From Catenulispora pinisilvae (lineage in GTDB: Bacteria; Actinomycetota; Actinomycetes; Streptomycetales; Catenulisporaceae): DNA of 40,246 nt. Below the pieces are notes generated by a model. It did not search any database and was not told where the DNA came from. It was given only the letters and a program-made list of their open reading frames with translations. The translations under genes and the position numbers were made by a program. Shown here piece after piece: positions 8,876 through 17,046 of this stretch (position 1 is its first letter; the number at the start of each line of letters is the position of its first letter). The stretch is from NCBI RefSeq assembly GCF_015356865.1, contig NZ_JAAFZA010000080.1:1-40246 (forward strand), given 5' to 3'.

Positions 8876-8887
8876 TAGCGTCACCAT
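8876..8887 (+). promoter_or_regulatory. Leaderless-type promoter for the subtilisin-like protein gene
   Basis: TAGCGT at 8876-8881 lies six bases before the GTG at 8888, with TTGCCG at 8855-8860 as a possible -35 (15-base spacer). There is no Shine-Dalgarno sequence. An ATG at 8886 is in another frame. Confidence 0.4.
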
Positions 8888-10021
8888 GTGCTGAGAAGGA
8901 CTCTGGTCGCCGTCGGATGCGCCGCGCTGCTGGCCGGTTTCGGGCCGCTGCCCGCACCGGCGGCCCGGGCCGCCACTTCGTGCCCTGATTCGCAAGGCCC
9001 GCTGCTGGCGTACAACGCCACCCGCGCCTGGAGTATCGCGGGGAGCAAGGGCGGGGGCGTGAGCATCGGCGTGGTCGGCGCGCCGGACCGGGTCGCGGAG
9101 GTGGCGTGCGCGATCAGCGCGCTGGCCCCGGAGGCGACCGTGGCCTCGGGGTCGGCGGACGGGGCCATCGTGGTCGTCGCGGACACGTCCGTCGATCCGG
9201 CCTCGATCGGGGGCGCGGCGCTGGTGATCGCGGCTGCCGGGGACACCGGGGAGCTGATGTCGGCGCGTCCGCAAGGTGTGGTGAACGTGGCCGCCGCGGA
9301 CGAGTCGGGCGCCCCGCTGCCGTCCTCCGCGTCCGGCCCGGCGGTGACGCTGGCCTCGTACGGCAACGACACCTCGACCGCCTCCGGCTACGTCGCCGCC
9401 CTGGCCGCGATCCTGCGGGCCGGCCACGCGAACTGGCCGGCCCGGCAGGTGGTGGCGCAGATGGCCGGCTCGATCAACCCGGTGTCCGGAAACCAGCACA
9501 CCGACCAGCTCGGCTTCGGCATCATCTCGCCGGTGCAGGCGGTCAGCCAGGGGCCGGTCGATCCCGAGACGCTGCCCGGATTCGACGCCATGTTCCCGGT
9601 CAACCAGCCGCCGCGCAGCGTCGCACCGAGCACGCGTTCGGCGCCGACCAGTGCCGGGAGCGCCAGTGGTCCGGACACCGGGTCATCAGCTCCCTCATCC
9701 GCGGCTTCGGGTACGCCGTCCGCCACGCCGACGCCCCAGGCCTCGGCACCCGGCAGCACCGACTCCGCCAACGTCTGGCCGACCAATCCGGTGCTCTCCA
9801 CGAGTCCCTCGAACGGGTCACGTGCCGCGGCGTCCGGGGGCGGCGGATCGGGTGGGATCAACCCGATCCTGGTGATCGGGTTCCTGGTCCTCCTCGCAGG
9901 TGGCGGCTATCTCCTGTGGGAGCGCAGGCGCCGGCTCAAGCCCGCCGCGACCACGCCGGAATCGGAGTGGGAGGCGCCGAGCGGTCCCCGGCATTCGGGA
10001 TACAGCCCACCGGAAGAATGA
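8888..10021 (+). CDS. Secreted, membrane-anchored subtilisin-like (mycosin-type) protein lacking catalytic residues
   Basis: 377 residues. Parts in order: signal peptide (about 1-28, ending ARAATS), a shortened S8-like domain (about 35-215), a Ser/Pro/Thr/Ala-rich stalk (about 235-320), one membrane segment (about 327-346) and a short basic cytoplasmic tail. This is the layout of mycosins and other anchored actinobacterial subtilases. The domain keeps AWSIAGSKGGGVSIGVVG, where an active enzyme has an Asp after the strand, and NDTSTASGYVAALAAILRAGH, equivalent to GTS-x-AxPxVAGxAAL around the catalytic Ser. The Asp position is Gly and no GHGT-type catalytic His is present. It is therefore probably a pseudoprotease. 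The sortase gene follows 21 bases later. No ESX genes are visible here. Confidence 0.75.
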   Translation: MLRRTLVAVGCAALLAGFGPLPAPAARAATSCPDSQGPLLAYNATRAWSIAGSKGGGVSIGVVGAPDRVAEVACAISALAPEATVASGSADGAIVVVADTSVDPASIGGAALVIAAAGDTGELMSARPQGVVNVAAADESGAPLPSSASGPAVTLASYGNDTSTASGYVAALAAILRAGHANWPARQVVAQMAGSINPVSGNQHTDQLGFGIISPVQAVSQGPVDPETLPGFDAMFPVNQPPRSVAPSTRSAPTSAGSASGPDTGSSAPSSAASGTPSATPTPQASAPGSTDSANVWPTNPVLSTSPSNGSRAAASGGGGSGGINPILVIGFLVLLAGGGYLLWERRRRLKPAATTPESEWEAPSGPRHSGYSPPEE

Positions 10022-10029
10022 TCGTCCGC

Positions 10030-10042
10030 TAAGTTGACTCCC
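10030..10042 (+). promoter_or_regulatory. Leaderless-type -10 box for the sortase gene
   Basis: TAAGTT at 10030-10035 is seven bases before the ATG at 10043. This favours that ATG over the TTG at 10034 and the ATG at 10103. Confidence 0.4.
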
Positions 10043-11035
10043 ATGCCGCAGAACGTCGGGGTACCACCGGAACCCAGAGGTTTCTCCCCTAACGTGTCCG
10101 GCATGAATGGCGACGAGGGCGGGTTCGGCAGGCCGCCATCCCACGACGCGCCGACCGAGTACATCCCGCGGATAACGGACTCCCCCTCGCCCGCCGAGGC
10201 GCAGACCGAGTACATCCCGAAGGTCGTGTACACGCCGCCGCCCCCGTCTCAGTTCTCTGATGGGGAACCCGAGCCGGAGCCCTCGTTCGGCTCCCGCTCG
10301 TCCCGGACCGCGGCCCGGGCCAACCGGCAGGCCCAGCGCAAGCTGCTGGTGCTCTCCAGCTTCGGCGAAGTGCTGATCACGCTCGGCGCGGTGATGGCGC
10401 TGTACGTCGTCTACACGCTGTGGTGGACGAACGTCGAGGCGAACAAGGCCGCGAACACCGAGGCCAACCACATCCAGCAGCAGTTCCAGCAGCAGCTGGC
10501 GCCGACCGCCCCGGGTGCCGCGCCGAAGTCGGCCTTCGCGCCGAGCGAGGGCTTCGCGCTGATGAGCCTGCCGGCGATCGGCAAGATGAACGTCCCGGTG
10601 ATGCAGGGCGTGGACGAGGAGAAGGTGCTCGACAAGGGCGCCGTCGGGCACTACACGACGCCGGCCACGGCGATGCCGTGGGACGCGGTCGGCAACTTCG
10701 CGGTCGCGGCCCACCGGCGGACGCACGGCGAGCCGTTCCGCTACATCAACCAGATGCGGGTCGGGGACCACGTGGTCGTCGAGACCACGCACGGCTGGTA
10801 CGTGTACGCGCTGGACAAGGAACTGCCGCAGACCAGCCCGGAGAACATGGGCACGATCGCGCCGATCCCCAAGGGCGGGCCCTTCACCAAGCCCGGGAAA
10901 TACATCACGCTGACCACGTGCACGCCGGAGTGGGCGTCCACGTACCGGCTGATCTGGTGGGGCCACCTGGTGCGGGTGGACCCGCTGAACGGTCCGCCGC
11001 CGCCGGAGCTCAAGGACGCCAACCGGCACACCTGA
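10043..11035 (+). CDS. Class E sortase
   Basis: A membrane-bound cysteine transpeptidase that joins surface proteins carrying a LAxTG-type signal to the cell wall. It has 330 residues: a disordered acidic/Pro-rich cytoplasmic tail (1-90), one membrane segment (about 109-130, EVLITLGAVMALYVVYTLWW), a helical linker, and the sortase barrel (about 170-330). Catalytic residues from motifs: H224 (AAHRRTHGEPF), C293 (TLTTCTPEW) and R302 (YRLIWWG). The TLTTC and HRxTHGxPF motifs and the overall length fit class E of actinobacteria. The tail has two copies of TEYIP-(R/K) near residues 33 and 55. No obvious sortase substrate with an LAxTG tail is encoded in this window. Confidence 0.9.
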   Translation: MPQNVGVPPEPRGFSPNVSGMNGDEGGFGRPPSHDAPTEYIPRITDSPSPAEAQTEYIPKVVYTPPPPSQFSDGEPEPEPSFGSRSSRTAARANRQAQRKLLVLSSFGEVLITLGAVMALYVVYTLWWTNVEANKAANTEANHIQQQFQQQLAPTAPGAAPKSAFAPSEGFALMSLPAIGKMNVPVMQGVDEEKVLDKGAVGHYTTPATAMPWDAVGNFAVAAHRRTHGEPFRYINQMRVGDHVVVETTHGWYVYALDKELPQTSPENMGTIAPIPKGGPFTKPGKYITLTTCTPEWASTYRLIWWGHLVRVDPLNGPPPPELKDANRHT

Positions 11036-11046
11036 CCTGCGCGATT

Positions 11047-11089
11047 CTTGGATTCGCGATGGTGGCCGCTACCATGGATCGAATCCAAG
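11047..11089 (+). terminator. Long stem-loop after the sortase gene (terminator or leader element)
   Basis: CTTGGATTCG (11047-11056) pairs perfectly with 11080-11089, and ATGGT (11059-11063) with ACCAT (11071-11075), separated by a 2/4-base internal loop; the apical loop has seven bases. It begins 11 bases after the sortase stop. There is no U-tract. Confidence 0.55.
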
Positions 11090-11118
11090 CGAACGCTGCG
11101 CGGGACAGGTCACCTTAG
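11059..11118 (+). CDS. Possible 19-residue leader peptide
   Basis: An ATG at 11059 opens a short frame, MVAATMDRIQANAARDRSP, ending in TAG at 11116-11118. The stop codon overlaps the first bases of the second hairpin (11117-11141), the geometry of an attenuator. GGA at 11050-11052 is only a weak ribosome binding site and the start lies inside the first stem, so translation is doubtful. It could simply be chance. Confidence 0.2.
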   Translation: MVAATMDRIQANAARDRSP

Positions 11119-11141
11119 AAGCCGGTCGGAAACCGGCTTCT
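11117..11141 (+). terminator. Perfect 10-bp hairpin upstream of the helicase gene
   Basis: AGAAGCCGGT (11117-11126) pairs with 11132-11141 around a five-base loop (CGGAA). It may be the second half of the sortase terminator or an attenuator in the helicase leader. It is not followed by a U-run. Confidence 0.55.
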
Positions 11142-11339
11142 GTCATGTGACGCAGAACGCAGTGGGGTCCGGGGCCTGCCATTTCCCGGTCCGCCACTTC
11201 AGGCGCGGCATCGCCTACCTGGTCGTCCAACAATGGGCCCAGGCCGCCTTAGTGACCGTTCTGTACACCGCTGCGGCGCAATCCATGCGCTCGTGCGCCT
11301 CTGAGGACGTGTCCGCTCCTCCGAAGGGCTTATTGAGCC

Positions 11340-14051
11340 ATGTCCGAATTCACCCCTGAGAACGATGTCCTGCGCGCGGAGTCCGCTCCGGCCGCCGACA
11401 TCGACGAGACTTTCGCGATCGTCGACGAGAACGACGACATCGACGACGCCACTGCCGACAACGCTGACAATGACACCGACGACGAGGCCTTCGACCTCGC
11501 CGACGACGAGCACACCGCCGGCCTGGACGACGCTGAAGACGACGACGAGACCGACGACGCCGACGAGGACACCGAGGCCGACGACACCGTCGCGGCCGAG
11601 TCCGAGGCGCCGGCGTTCAGCGAACTGGGCCTGCCCGAGGAACTGGTGAAGAAGCTCGCCGAGAACGGCGTGCACTCCACCTTCCCGATCCAGGCCGCGA
11701 CCATCCCGGACGCCCTGGCCGGCCGGCACGTGCTGGGCAAGGCCCGCACCGGCTCCGGCAAGACGCTGGCCTTCGGGCTGGCGGCGCTGGCCAACCTGAA
11801 GGGCAAGCGGGCCCGCAAGGGCAAGCCGCTGGCCCTGGTGCTGGTCCCGACCCGGGAACTGGCGATGCAGGTCACCGACGCGTTGCAGCCGTACGGCTTC
11901 GCCGTGGGCGCCGACATCGCCGCGGTCTACGGCGGCGCGCCGATGTACAAGCAGGTGTTCGCGCTGCGCCGCGGCGTGGAGCTGCTGGTGGCCACCCCGG
12001 GCCGGCTCACCGACCTGATCGAGCAGGGGGAATGCGACCTGTCCGAGGTCGAGATCGCCATCTTGGACGAGGCCGACCAGATGGCCGACATGGGCTTCAT
12101 GCCGATCGTCACCGAGCTGCTGTCCCAGACCGACCCGGCCGGGCAGCGGCTGCTGTTCAGCGCCACCCTGGACGGCGCCGTCGACGAGCTGGTGCGCCAG
12201 TACCTGACCGACCCGGTCCTGCACTCGGTGACCCAGGACGACGAGGACTCCTCGCAGATGGACCACCACCTGCTGATCGTCGAGCCGGCGGACAAGGCCC
12301 TGGTCACCGCCGAGATCGCGGCCCGGCACACGCCGGGCGACGACGACGGCCGGCGCACCATCCTGTTCGCCCGCACCAAGCTGGGCGCCGACCGCATCGC
12401 CGAGAAGATCCGCGAGGCCGGAGTCAGCGCCCTGGCCCTGCACGGCGGCATGACCCAGCGGGCCCGCACCAAGACCCTGGCCGACTTCAAGGACGGCCGG
12501 GTCCCGGTCCTGGTCGCCACCGACGTCGCCGCCCGCGGCATCCACGTCGACGGCATCGACCTGGTCCTGCACGTCGACCCGGCCGGCGACCCGAAGGACT
12601 ACCTGCACCGCGCCGGCCGCACCGCCCGGGCCGGCGAGAGCGGCACCGTGGTCACCCTGGTCCTGCCCAAGCAGCGCAAGGCGACGCAGCGCCTGCTCCA
12701 GTCGGCCGGCGTCGACGCCGAACTCACCAAGGTGGCGCCGAGCTCGGAGACCCTGCGCGAGCTGACCGGCGGCCGCCCGGTGGCCGAGTACGTCGCCGAG
12801 GCGGACGCCTACCACGCCGCCCGCCGCGCGGCCCGCGAGAGCCGCATGACCGACGACCGGCGCGACGGACGCGCGGGCCGGGACGGCTTCCGCGGCGGCC
12901 GCGAGGGCTTCGGCGGCCGCGACAACCGCGACGGCGCACGCCAGGACCGCGACCGCTTCGACCGCAACCACCGCGGCGGACGCTTCGAGGACCGCGACAA
13001 CCGCGGCCCCGGCAGCCGCGACCGCGCCGGCTTCAACGGCGGCGAGCGGCGTCCCTTCGCCGACCGCGAGCGGACCGGGTTCGGTGACCGCGAGGGCCGC
13101 GGCCAGGGCCGCACGTTCGACCGCAACGGATCGCAGGGCCGCAGCTTCGACCGCGACAACCGGGACAACCGCGGCAGCTTCGGCGACCGGGGCGCCGGCC
13201 GCTCCTTCGAGCGCAACGGCTCGCAGGGCGGCTTCGACCGCGACCGCACCGACCGCGGCGAGAGCCGCACGTTCGACCGCAACAGCAACGGCTCGGGCCG
13301 CAGCTTCGACCGCGACAACCGCGGCGGCTACGGCAATCGGGACAACCGCGGCGGCTCCGAAGGCCGCAGCGGCGGCTTCACCGGCGAGCGTCGCAACTTC
13401 AGCGACCGGGACAACCGGGGCGGCTCGGAGAACCGCGGCGGCTTCAACGGCGGCGGCTCCGAGAACCGCGGCGGCGGCTTCAACGGCGGCGAGCGTCGCT
13501 CGTTCGACCGCAACAGCTCGCAGGGCCGCGGCGACAACCGCGGCGGCTACGGCAACCGCGAGGGCCGCTCCTTCGACCGCAACAGCAACGGCTCGGGCCG
13601 CAACTTCGACCGGGACAGCCGTGACAGCCGTGATAACCGCGGCAGCTTCGGCAACCGGGACAGCCGCGGCGGCTCCGAAGGCCGCAGCGCTGGCTTCACC
13701 GGCGAGCGTCGCAGCTTCGACCGCGACAACCGCACCCCGGACCGCAACAGCAGCTACGGCCAGCGCCGCAACTTCAGCGACCGCGACAACCGCAACGCCG
13801 GCGGCACCAACGACCGTCCGCAGAACCGCAACTTCGGCGACCGCCGCGGCAACGACCGCGGCGACGGCTTCACTCCGCGCGCCGGCTTCGACGGCCCCCG
13901 CCGCCACACCGACCGCGACAACCGCACCAGCACGGACCGCCCGACCGAGCGCCGCGAATTCGGCGAGCGCACCGCCTTCGGCCGCCCCCGCGGCGGCTAC
14001 AGCAACGACCAGCAGCGGGACAACCGCCCGCCGCGCGACCGCCGCTGGTAG
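11340..14051 (+). CDS. DEAD-box ATP-dependent RNA helicase with very long Arg/Gly/Asp-rich tail
   Basis: 903 residues, about twice a minimal DEAD-box protein. Residues 1-90 are strongly acidic (Asp/Glu/Thr/Ala). The helicase core (about 95-480) has the complete motif set: FPIQAATIP (Q), ARTGSGKT (I), PTREL (Ia), TPGR (Ib), DEAD (II), SAT (III), ILFAR (IV), VATDVAARGI (V) and HRAGRTARAG (VI). Residues about 500-903 are low-complexity, built from repeats such as SFDRDNRGG, RNSNGSGRSFDR and GGSEGRSGGFTGERR. This is an RGG/RGD-type disordered tail that should bind RNA non-specifically and may drive condensate formation. Likely roles are cold-stress RNA unwinding, ribosome assembly or RNA decay, as for DeaD/CsdA and RhlE. 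The ATG at 11340 gives the full acidic N-terminus. Confidence 0.93.
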   Translation: MSEFTPENDVLRAESAPAADIDETFAIVDENDDIDDATADNADNDTDDEAFDLADDEHTAGLDDAEDDDETDDADEDTEADDTVAAESEAPAFSELGLPEELVKKLAENGVHSTFPIQAATIPDALAGRHVLGKARTGSGKTLAFGLAALANLKGKRARKGKPLALVLVPTRELAMQVTDALQPYGFAVGADIAAVYGGAPMYKQVFALRRGVELLVATPGRLTDLIEQGECDLSEVEIAILDEADQMADMGFMPIVTELLSQTDPAGQRLLFSATLDGAVDELVRQYLTDPVLHSVTQDDEDSSQMDHHLLIVEPADKALVTAEIAARHTPGDDDGRRTILFARTKLGADRIAEKIREAGVSALALHGGMTQRARTKTLADFKDGRVPVLVATDVAARGIHVDGIDLVLHVDPAGDPKDYLHRAGRTARAGESGTVVTLVLPKQRKATQRLLQSAGVDAELTKVAPSSETLRELTGGRPVAEYVAEADAYHAARRAARESRMTDDRRDGRAGRDGFRGGREGFGGRDNRDGARQDRDRFDRNHRGGRFEDRDNRGPGSRDRAGFNGGERRPFADRERTGFGDREGRGQGRTFDRNGSQGRSFDRDNRDNRGSFGDRGAGRSFERNGSQGGFDRDRTDRGESRTFDRNSNGSGRSFDRDNRGGYGNRDNRGGSEGRSGGFTGERRNFSDRDNRGGSENRGGFNGGGSENRGGGFNGGERRSFDRNSSQGRGDNRGGYGNREGRSFDRNSNGSGRNFDRDSRDSRDNRGSFGNRDSRGGSEGRSAGFTGERRSFDRDNRTPDRNSSYGQRRNFSDRDNRNAGGTNDRPQNRNFGDRRGNDRGDGFTPRAGFDGPRRHTDRDNRTSTDRPTERREFGERTAFGRPRGGYSNDQQRDNRPPRDRRW
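12841..14048 (+). repeat. Coding repeats of the helicase tail
   Basis: About 1.2 kb encodes recurrent Arg/Gly/Asn/Asp-rich blocks of roughly 10-25 codons. Near-identical DNA blocks such as CGCAGCTTCGACCGCGACAA recur. The frame is open throughout, so length changes must have occurred in multiples of three. The region is prone to recombination and to assembly error. Confidence 0.8.
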
Positions 14052-14053
14052 TC

Positions 14054-14073
14054 GCTGAGCACTGCTGAGCACT
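14054..14073 (+). repeat. 10-bp direct repeat after the helicase stop
   Basis: GCTGAGCACT occurs twice in tandem (14054-14063, 14064-14073), and TGA appears again at 14073. With the gene's TAG at 14049-14051, stops fall in all three frames within 27 bases. Confidence 0.75.
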
Positions 14074-14076
14074 GAG

Positions 14077-14107
14077 AAGGGGACCGCGCCTTGGGCGCGG
14101 TCCCCTT
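14077..14107 (+). terminator. Strong hairpin terminator of the helicase gene
   Basis: A perfect 14-bp stem (14077-14090 with 14094-14107) and a three-base loop (TTG) lie 25 bases after the stop. It is the strongest terminator-like structure in the window. Confidence 0.85.
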
Positions 14108-14259
14108 TGGGCTTTCGGGGTTCGGGGTCTGGGGTCCGGGGTCAACGAGCGCGAATGCGGTAGCGATACAGATGAGAGGTAACCGGGCAGCCACCAGCCA
14201 TCCTTGGTCTGGCCCTTGCTCCGACCTGCTTTACGGCTACAACCACCGCGACAAAGCCA

Positions 14260-14289
14260 CAGGGGCCCCGCCCGTAGGCGAGACCCCTG
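14260..14289 (-). terminator. Probable terminator of the ctaE-qcrCAB operon
   Basis: About 50 bases downstream of qcrB, CAGGGG pairs with CCCCTG (plus 14260-14265 and 14284-14289), with additional pairing inside. On the minus strand it is followed by TGGCTTT. The stretch between this and the helicase terminator (14108-14259) shows no gene. Confidence 0.55.
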
Positions 14290-14338
14290 CAACCTGTGAC
14301 AAGCAACCAGCAAAACCCCAACCAAACACAAAACCCAC

Positions 14339-15976
14339 TCAGTGGTGCCCGTGCCCGGCCTCGATCTCCTTGTACTCCTCGACCGTCGTCTCGACATGGT
14401 CGGAGAACATCGCCTCCGAAGCCTTGGCCCGCAGCTTGAGCGCCCGGTTCCCCGGCCGCTCAACCCCGTTCTCATCCGTGGCGGGCCCGAGCTCCAGCGG
14501 CTTCTGCACCTCGTGCGCGGTCAGCCGGTAGCGCTCGCCCGCCGACAGCGGCTCGTGGACCTCGGTGAACTCGCCCTCCAGCGAGACCTTGATGATGCCG
14601 GTCTCGCGTCCGTGCAGCACCTTGTCCTTGTCCCGCCGCTGCAACCCGAGCGCGATGCGCTTGGTGCACCAGAAGGCGATGACCGGACCCAGGAAGATCA
14701 GCACCCGGAAGGTCCAGGTCAGCGCCTCCACCGAGAGATGGAAGTGGGTCGCGATCAGGTCGTTGCCGCCGGCCAGCCACAGCACGCCGTAGAACGTGAT
14801 GCCGCCGACGCCGAACGCGGTGCGGGTCGGGCGGTTGCGCGGGCGGTCCAGGATGTGGTGCTCGCGCTTGTCGCCGGTGATCCACTGCTCCAGGAACGGC
14901 CAGACCGCCAGCGCCGTGAACAGGATGCCCGGCACGATCAGCGAGGGGATCAGCACGTTGAAGGACAGCGTGTGGCCCCAGATGTTCCACTCCCAGTTCG
15001 GCATCATTCGAAGGGAGCCTTCGAGGAAGCCGATATACCAGTCTGGTTGGGAACCCGCGCTGATCTGGTCGGGTGTGTATGGACCGTAGGCCCAGATCGG
15101 GTTGATCTGCACCAGGCCCGCCAGCAGGAAGACCACACCGAAGATCACGAACATGAACCCGCCGGCCTTGGCGGTGTACACCGGCAGCAGCGGCAGGCCG
15201 ACCACGTTGTCGTTGGTCTTGCCCGGCCCGGCCCACTGCGTGTGCTTCTGGACGAACACCAGGATCAGGTGCGCGGTGACCAGGCCGACGATCAGCGCCG
15301 GGATCAGCAGCACGTGGATGGTGAACAGCCGCGGGATGAAGTCGTGGCCGGGGAAGTTCCCGCCGAACAGGAAGTACGACACGTACGTGCCGACGATCGG
15401 GATCGACAGGATGACGCCGGAGGCGATGCGCAGACCGGTACCGGACAGCAGGTCGTCCGGCAGCGAGTAGCCCGCGAAGCCCTCCAGCAGGCCCAGCACC
15501 ATCAGCGTGAAGCCGATCAGCCAGTTGATCTCGCGGGGCTTGCGGAACGCACCGGTGAAGAAGATGCGCAGCATGTGCACCATGATCGCCATGATGAAGA
15601 TCAGGGCGGCCCAGTGGTGCACCTGGCGCATCAGCAGACCGGCGCGCACATCGAAGCTGATGTTCAGCGTCGAGGCGTAGGCCTGCGACATCGAGACGCC
15701 GTCCAGCGGCAGGTACGAGCCGTGGTACTCGACCTCGCCCATGCTCGGGTTGAACCACAGCGTCAGGAACACGCCCGAGAGCAGGATCAGGATGAACGAG
15801 AACAGCGCGATCTCGCCGAGCAGGAAGCTCCAGTGGTCCGGGAAGACCTTCCGGATCAGGTTCTTCGAGCCCTTGTAGATCCCGAGCCGCTCGTCCGCCC
15901 AGCTGGAGACCGGGTCGGTTTTGACGTCGTCGTACTGGCCTGCGGCCCCGGCGCCCGGGGCGGTCGTGGCGCTCAT
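14339..15976 (-). CDS. qcrB: Cytochrome bc1 complex, cytochrome b subunit
   Basis: The quinol-oxidising membrane subunit of the bc1 complex, which in actinobacteria forms a supercomplex with the aa3 oxidase. It has 545 residues. Eight or so membrane helices span about 50-410, and a hydrophilic C-terminal extension of roughly 110 residues is typical of actinobacterial QcrB. Haem ligands are two His pairs, H120/H134 (RQVHHWAALIFIMAIMVH) and H221/H236; the 14- and 15-residue spacings are those of the b6 type. The Qo-site motif reads PDWY instead of the classical PEWY. Its ATG overlaps the qcrA stop by four bases (ATGA), so translation is probably coupled. Confidence 0.97.
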   Translation of the reverse strand: MSATTAPGAGAAGQYDDVKTDPVSSWADERLGIYKGSKNLIRKVFPDHWSFLLGEIALFSFILILLSGVFLTLWFNPSMGEVEYHGSYLPLDGVSMSQAYASTLNISFDVRAGLLMRQVHHWAALIFIMAIMVHMLRIFFTGAFRKPREINWLIGFTLMVLGLLEGFAGYSLPDDLLSGTGLRIASGVILSIPIVGTYVSYFLFGGNFPGHDFIPRLFTIHVLLIPALIVGLVTAHLILVFVQKHTQWAGPGKTNDNVVGLPLLPVYTAKAGGFMFVIFGVVFLLAGLVQINPIWAYGPYTPDQISAGSQPDWYIGFLEGSLRMMPNWEWNIWGHTLSFNVLIPSLIVPGILFTALAVWPFLEQWITGDKREHHILDRPRNRPTRTAFGVGGITFYGVLWLAGGNDLIATHFHLSVEALTWTFRVLIFLGPVIAFWCTKRIALGLQRRDKDKVLHGRETGIIKVSLEGEFTEVHEPLSAGERYRLTAHEVQKPLELGPATDENGVERPGNRALKLRAKASEAMFSDHVETTVEEYKEIEAGHGHH

Positions 15977-17046
15977 CCGCGCTCCCAGAAGCTCGGGCCG
16001 ACGGGCTCCCGGAAGTCGCTCACGGCGACCAGGTTGCCGTCGGCGTCGACCGTGATCGGCAGCTGCGGCAGCGACCGCGCGGCCGGGCCGAAGATGACCT
16101 TCCCGTCATCGGACAGGTCGAAGGTCGACTGGTGGCACGGGCACAGCATGTGGTGCGTCTGCTGCTCGTACAGCGCCACCGGGCAACCCACGTGGGTGCA
16201 GATCTTGGAGAACGCCATGACGCCGTCCACCGACCAGTCCCACTGCTTCTTCTTCTGCGCCTCAGAACCCTTCAGCGCTTCCTGCGGCAACCGGACGACC
16301 AGCACCGCGGCCTTGGCCAGGTTGTCGATCCGCTCGTCCGGGTCGTCGTTCAGGTTCGCCGGGTTGGCCAGCGCCAGCGTGCCGACGGTGACGTCCGAGA
16401 CCCTCAGCGGCTGCCCGGTGTTCGGGTTCACCAGCTTCATGCCCGGCGCCCACAGCGTGTGCCGCAGGGCGTCCTTCGGCATCGGCCCCAGGTCGCGCAG
16501 CAGCCACACGGCCGGCAGCGGCAGCACCATCATCGCGGTCAGCAGCGAGCGCCGGATCAGCGGGTACTTGGTGAAGCCGGAGTCCGCGACACCCTGCTTG
16601 AACTCCGAGACCGCGAACGCGGTGGACTCGGGGTCCGACTTCATCGGGTGCCGCTCCTGGACCAGGTCCACGTCGGTCATCAGGGTCCGGGCCCAGTGGA
16701 TCGCGCCGCAGCCCAGGGCCAGGAACGCGAAGCCCAGGCACAGGCCCAGGGCCAGGTTGTTCATGTTCACCGTGCCCAGGCCGGTGAACCTGTGCACCTT
16801 GGTGTTGGGCACGAACGTGTAGCAGACCATCGACCCGATCACGCCGACGACGGCGATCATGAACAGCAGGGCGACCTGCCGCTCGGCGCGCTTGGCGGCC
16901 CTGGGGTCGAGGTCGGTGACCCGGGGCCGGTGCGCCGGCAGCCCGGGGTCCTGGAAGGGGTCCTCCGCCACGGTCGTCACTGCGCCGTGGCCGGCCCCAC
17001 CGGTGTTCTCAGGCAGGTGGTCCGTTTCCATGTCCCGATCAGTCAT
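15973..17046 (-). CDS. qcrA: Cytochrome bc1 complex, Rieske iron-sulfur subunit
   Basis: Passes electrons from quinol to cytochrome cc. It has 357 residues, with the actinobacterial layout of a long N-terminal part with three membrane helices (about 57-79, 97-117 and 166-184) before the Rieske domain. The [2Fe-2S] ligands are C283 and H285 (CTHVGC) and C302 and H305 (CPCHQSTF), with C288 and C304 for the structural disulfide. The start at 17046 overlaps the end of qcrC by eight bases, and the stop overlaps the qcrB start by four. Confidence 0.97.
   Translation of the reverse strand: MTDRDMETDHLPENTGGAGHGAVTTVAEDPFQDPGLPAHRPRVTDLDPRAAKRAERQVALLFMIAVVGVIGSMVCYTFVPNTKVHRFTGLGTVNMNNLALGLCLGFAFLALGCGAIHWARTLMTDVDLVQERHPMKSDPESTAFAVSEFKQGVADSGFTKYPLIRRSLLTAMMVLPLPAVWLLRDLGPMPKDALRHTLWAPGMKLVNPNTGQPLRVSDVTVGTLALANPANLNDDPDERIDNLAKAAVLVVRLPQEALKGSEAQKKKQWDWSVDGVMAFSKICTHVGCPVALYEQQTHHMLCPCHQSTFDLSDDGKVIFGPAARSLPQLPITVDADGNLVAVSDFREPVGPSFWERG

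Larger units (their letters stand above)
11036..11339 (+). promoter_or_regulatory. Structured 304-base leader/intergenic region before the DEAD-box helicase
   Basis: The gap holds two strong stem-loops (11047-11089 and 11117-11141) and a possible 19-codon ORF (11059-11118), each listed separately. Beyond 11150 I see no gene or repeat. GAAGGG at 11323-11328 is a plausible, rather distant ribosome binding site for the ATG at 11340. Long structured leaders are known for cold-induced RNA helicase genes; here that is inference. Confidence 0.4.

Noticed and set aside
8888..11035. ESX/type VII secretion locus suggested by the mycosin-like protein
   Set aside because: No EccC-type ATPase, EccB/D/E, WXG100 or PE/PPE-like gene occurs in the neighbourhood.
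11047..11141. Riboswitch upstream of the helicase
   Set aside because: Only two simple hairpins are present, without any conserved riboswitch core I can recognise.
11365..13087. Long alternative-frame and antisense ORFs across the helicase and its repeat tail, including a 957-residue antisense frame
   Set aside because: They are by-products of the GC-rich coding sequence; the sense frame has all helicase motifs, whereas the others give Ala/Val- or Arg/Pro-monotonous translations.
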